This document shows, piece after piece, positions 59,501 through 64,000 of a stretch of 64,000 bases of DNA. Position 1 is the first letter of the stretch, and every line of letters begins with the position of its first letter. The notes beneath the pieces were generated by a model. The model did no database searches, was not told the DNA's origin, and saw only the letters and a list, made by a program, of their open reading frames with translations. Source of the stretch: Synanceia verrucosa (lineage: Eukaryota; Chordata; Actinopteri; Perciformes; Synanceiidae); assembly GCA_029721515.1 (NCBI GenBank), contig CM056565.1, positions 5,644,742 to 5,708,741 on the forward strand, written 5' to 3'. The position numbers and the translations under genes were made by a program.

Positions 59501-62500
59501 ATCCTGCTGCATTTAATCATTTAAGTAGTGTTCCACATTATACTTAGATACACTTATAGTAACATTTCTTATTTTATTATTTTATTTTAAAGACTTTTAC
59601 TTGTAACTGACATTTTTTACAGTGTGGTATTTTTTTTTTTTTACTGTTTTAAGTATCTGTCACTGTTTTAGTGACATCAGTCTGCAGATGCTGTCTGTAT
59701 TTACCCACACACAGTATATTAAAGGCCACAGTGATAGTAATACCACATCATTACTGCTACAGTGATGACAACAGCAGGTACTGCCTGCTGCACCCATTTT
59801 TCATCCTCCGATTTATAATGAGATTGATTTGCAATCGAACAAATTAAAGAATGAGACATTTCCCTGTCCAATTGGCTAATTGGATCGACTGTTAGCGGCT
59901 GCTAAAAGAAACGTCAAGTTTAATTTCACACTTATTGACATGCAGTTGATGTGGATGACATTAATCTAATGATTATTCATAAGACTTTCCTATTATCATC
60001 CCTCTCTCTCTCTCACTCGCTCTCACCAGGCATATTATTAAGCTGAAGCACAACCATTAACCAGCATGGTTGCCATGGAAAATTCTCCTGATGATTTACT
60101 ACCCACTGTTAAAATGGATGGGCAATTGTGTTTCACTAGCTGCCTGCTATATTTGTAAAGAAATTGCATGTTGTATCTAGAGGGCTGCTGCATTAAAATC
60201 ACTTTTCCAAAACTGCAGTGCACCAAGTTCTGCATGATTTCATGGCTCAAGTTCTTTAAATCGTCACCTTCAATACTGACTGACTGAAGTCATTTTAACA
60301 GGTAAAATCAAGTCCACTAGGTCAGTCTATTTCACAGAAATAACCCAGTGTGCTGCAGTCAAACAACTATAAGAACAGTTAGAAAGGACTCCATCAGGAC
60401 AGAGACACTGATTGTTATAGGAGCTTATTCGAGAAGGCCTGCCATGTCTTTTTTATAATTTTTGTCTCCTTTTAGTGTTTGTCTCATCATTTCCTGTTTT
60501 ATTTTGAAGTAACCACATTTCCTCAGTTTTGTCAGATAAACCTGTGTTTTCCTCAGCAGAATGATTTTGTGTTGGACTCTGAGTCTCCATATTAAAGACT
60601 CTTATGCTGAACTTTTGATTGTTTGGGTTCAGACCTCACCTGTCAGAGTCCTTACAGGTGTAGTTCACTGACAGAGGAGCTGAAGACTGTTACAAAGATG
60701 AACTCCTCACATCACTGAACACTGGTTCCTTATCATTTCTCAAACATCTCGACATTCTCCTCCCCTCACATCACCAGGAAAGTTAATATCACTCTACCAA
60801 TAACTTTGAAATGGGGGTGACGGTGCATGTGTTGTGCTGCTTAAGAGAGATCCAAGGAGACCCGCAGGCAGCTGCTTCAACATGTAACCTCTGGGTGACT
60901 GGAGGTGAGATATTAGGTTTGGGAAAGGTTTGCTTCAGTTTTCTGAGGCCAATATATCCTGAAGAAAATTGGCTTTCTGGACAAAATACTGTGCAGAGAT
61001 AGATACCATAGGAGGCATTAAGTGTAAGGGAAACATCCTGAGAGGAAACAAACAAACAAACAGTCACTTCTGTGTGCTTTCAGAGCAAAAAAAAATCTCC
61101 ACACCATATTTTAACTGACACTGGATTTGAAAGTCTTATTTCTTATGCTGCCAGTGGGGTGGGATCATTTTATTTTATTCCAAAACAAATCAATTCAAGA
61201 ATGTTCTGGGGTCAAGTGACATTAATCTGAAAACAGCCAGTGGAAATAAGCACAATTATCACAGTCCATTGGCTGTTTTTTTTTTTTAACTATTTTATAA
61301 TGAATTTAATTTATTGAGTGCTAATATGAGGCTAAATTGTGAAGATCGATGTTTTATGCAGTGCAACCTTGTGATGCCAGTCTGCCTTATGATGTTTTAT
61401 TACTGGAGAAGAGAGTGTAATACATGATGATACTGGAGAAATATGATGTGCAATAAGCTGCTTTTAACAAGCCTCTACAGTCTCTACAGTCCATCACATC
61501 ATCCAACCTTCCCATCGGACACTCAATATTTCACACCTGTACATACTGTACTCACACAGCTGACTCAATGTGTGGATCAAAGCACAACTGAGTGTAATAT
61601 TACAATGTTATTTGTCTAATTGCAGAACCACACACCAAATATGAGATTTCAAAACACCAGCTGTTTGATATTGCAGGGGGGAAGAGGGGAAAGATAATAA
61701 TGGGTTTTGAGCTGCAGCAGCAATAAGGACTTTTTGTGTTTTTATATGGGCTGTGTTTTATGGAACAGATGGACTCCTCTTGTCCTGAAGGAGTGAGAGG
61801 TCTGTTAGTTTTCATTCCACCCTCTAATACTTTAATTAGAGAGGCTTAAGTGAGCAGTAAATGACCTGAGCAGGTGATCAAACACTTAACAGGGTAACAA
61901 CAGTCGCACATGGAGTTCCAGGTAACACTGTGAATTCATGTGCATGTCTGCATATGAATATGACTAAATGGCAAACAGCATTGTTTGTTGTATCACAACC
62001 TGAAACGGTTGAGAACCACTGGTTCAGACTATAAGATCAGACAGAGGCTCAGATGTCAGGAGGAGTCTGCTTCTTGGTCTTCTGCCTGCATGAATGTCTT
62101 CAAACCTGTTACTGAAAAAGTTTTGCAGCTGTCACAAGTCTGCATTGCAGCAGGCTGAATAGTGATTGTGATGATAGTGAGGGACTTGTTTGATAACTCA
62201 TCATGCTCCCAGCGTTTTACAGTCTGAAGAGTATCATCCTGAACGCACCATGACACAAAGTGTCAGGAGTCCATTCAGAGGGGCCTGAAACTCGACTGAA
62301 ATAAGCCATGTTTTAAAGTCAGAGAGGAAAAAAGTCAAGTCCTAAAGGGAACTGGTTGGATTACACAGCTTTTTGAATGAGTAACAATCTCCATGTGTCT
62401 CTGTGTGCTCTCACCAGAAACTGGTAAGAAATAAGATCCAGCAGTGACATTCCACCACAGGAATGCTGGGGTTCCCGAAGACAAGAATTAAGAGCTGGTG

Positions 62501-64000
62501 GCAGGACGGCAGAGATGAGAGGAAAAGTAAAAGAGCAAAAGTCTAGGGTTATCTGCTTCACACTTCTTTTCTGTCAGCAGGGATATACAGACTCTAAACC
62601 AAGCCCTCATCTTAGCCCAAGTTCCCTGCTCTTGGTTTTCCGTGAGTCAGTCTATCTTTAAATCCCTCCATCCATCCTGGTGATCCAACAGCCTGAGCCA
62701 GGCTGTTACAGATAAAGGGAACAAAAGGAGGGGAGGACTCTTTCCATCAGCAGGTGGAAACAATACAGCCCAGCAAACGTTTGTCCAAATGGGAATATAT
62801 AGCAAATGTGGTTTAGGTGTAATCAGTTTCATCTGAGTCCACTGGAAGCAGTCCGTTCCAATATCCTGCTCTGCAATGACTTGTCTCCTGCAGGAATGTC
62901 TTTGAAAGAGGTTAAAGGTCACATTGCATCCAGTCCAGACAGCCATAAGTTAACTGAAGTGCTTGCTTGACACAGGCTGACTGTATATACGACACCCCTA
63001 TACTGTCTCTTTGGGGTATCATTGAGTGGAGAACCTTTGAAAATATTAAAACTCAGTGTTCCTTTGTAGAAAGATTTCAAGAGTTAAACATAAATTACGA
63101 CAATGTGAAATTCATCACAGGCTACATAAGACTTAAAAGAGACAGTAAGAAATATTTCCTGCTAGCCTTCTGGAGCAAACATCTCATTTCTCATTAGCAA
63201 CCAGATGCACAGCTGGTCATCAATTGTGATCAATCAATTTGTATGCGTCTCTCTTTCCCTGCAGCTCTGGCTAAATAAATGTACATGTTGTCAGTATGAG
63301 CTGCCTCTTCCACAGCACACTGGGGTCATGTTTAATGAAACAAACAGCACCCCGTCCACTGACGATGTGTTGCCGTCTTCTCGCGCTGTGGTTGTCCTCG
63401 GATGAGTTCTGCCATGCTGGGGGAGAGTAAGCAGAGAAAGAACAGAGGAGAGAGATGCCTCAGACTGCCTGGGGAACAGCACAGCATTAGCTCACAAATC
63501 AGTGGGTATTGTGAACCAGGGAGAAAAGTAGCCTGCTGTGACACACAGAGCCAGATTTCACTCAGTTTCTCCCACCTGTGGAACAGACTCGTGTAAGGGG
63601 ACACGGCGTGGGGTGTTTCTGCTTTAGAGGAGGGGATTTCAGACAATCTGGCCTTGATCACAGTCATAACTAACCTCACAATGAGGAGTGGAGGAGAAGA
63701 AAGAAGGCAGGGGAGACGGTGAAAGAAGAGAGGGCAAAGGAAGTACAGAGAGGCTTGTTTCATCTGTAATCTGATGTTTTGTTGTTTTATTTACAAAATT
63801 TATGAATCGTTGAGAATATTGTTGGGACAGGGTACAACGTATTTAAGACATATTTTTATTTATGCACTGATTGAATGACACCTCATGGTCTTGTATTGTT
63901 CTTACCTGAAAAAAGCATGGGTAAAATGCTGCTCTGTAATATTTCATTATATTAAATTATTTGTTTAGCACTTAAATATATTTTAAAATTTGGAAGGAAA
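59501..64000. other. unannotated DNA
   Basis: No gene supported. The frames at 60789-61067 and 63332-63763 have no domain and overlap antisense frames. Contains a short CT run (60000-60016). The stretch 59800-60080 has homeodomain-like words (ggctaattgg, attaatctaatgattattc) and could be conserved non-coding DNA. Confidence 0.4.
62007..62021. repeat. isolated hAT-type terminal word
   Basis: 'ggttgagaaccactg' equals the inverted terminal sequence of many vertebrate hAT elements (reverse CAGTGGTTCTCAACC). No matching opposite end was found upstream, so this is at best a truncated relic. Confidence 0.35.

Noticed and set aside
60789..61067. Overlapping plus and minus frames as a possible exon
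   Set aside because: No domain recognised and no clear splice context; equal openness on both strands argues for chance.

Overview
This 64 kb window looks like teleost fish DNA and reads as an intergenic or deep-intronic stretch. I could not support a single intact host protein-coding gene, host exon, functional tRNA/rRNA gene or CRISPR array. The fish assignment rests on the repeats: a BEL/Pao LTR retrotransposon (a group absent from mammals and birds), a Tc1-like element, tRNA-derived SINEs with short 3' tails, hAT and Harbinger fragments, and several dispersed repeats I recognise as common in teleost genomes. Every protein-like signal belongs to a transposable element or to a fragment carried by one.

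Layout. 0-6.6 kb: unannotated DNA, a ~166 bp TA-type microsatellite, an old DNA-transposon fragment, a LINE 3' tail and a small hairpin. 6.6-16.1 kb: five TTAA-bounded elements with inverted termini (6595-7605, 9209-9954, 12074-12796, 14299-14758, 15681-16098); the first is interrupted by a SINE. The second is an almost complete fold-back. The last two are oppositely oriented copies of one family, flanking a hAT element (14766-15532, perfect 8-bp target duplication) that keeps only a BED zinc-finger ORF. 17.8-18.7 kb: a hAT-type MITE with a perfect 8-bp duplication, interrupted by a full-length SINE with its own 14-bp duplication. 22.6-23.2 kb: a small element carrying a helicase-like N-terminal fragment. 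25.8 kb: a near-perfect 68-nt hairpin. 26.3 kb: a second type of tRNA-related SINE. 28.4 kb: a MADF-domain remnant of a Harbinger-type element.

29.2-37.4 kb is the dominant feature: a complete BEL/Pao retrotransposon on the minus strand (29223-37356). It has ~965-bp LTRs, TG...CA ends, a 5-bp target duplication (gtttc), a primer-binding site resembling the complement of tRNA-Tyr, and gag, protease, RT, RNase H and integrase regions in canonical order. By eye the LTRs differ by two substitutions and one 1-bp indel, yet the internal coding region is broken by many frameshifts.

37.4-64 kb: mostly unannotated DNA with a GGGCTGTC-type hAT-like relic, LINE 3' tails, a third SINE (47631-47964), a CAGGGGTC-type hAT relic (53135-53799), a palindrome with a direct repeat (55801-55872), a 130-bp hAT MITE (56221-56350) and a dead Tc1-like element (58136-59293) whose catalytic glutamate is replaced by lysine.

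No cooperating gene system is visible. The window's main value is its readable insertion history: nested insertions with target-site duplications, a clear case of exon or domain carriage, a MITE carrying a ZNF143-like site, and a young-looking LTR element with a decayed coding region.
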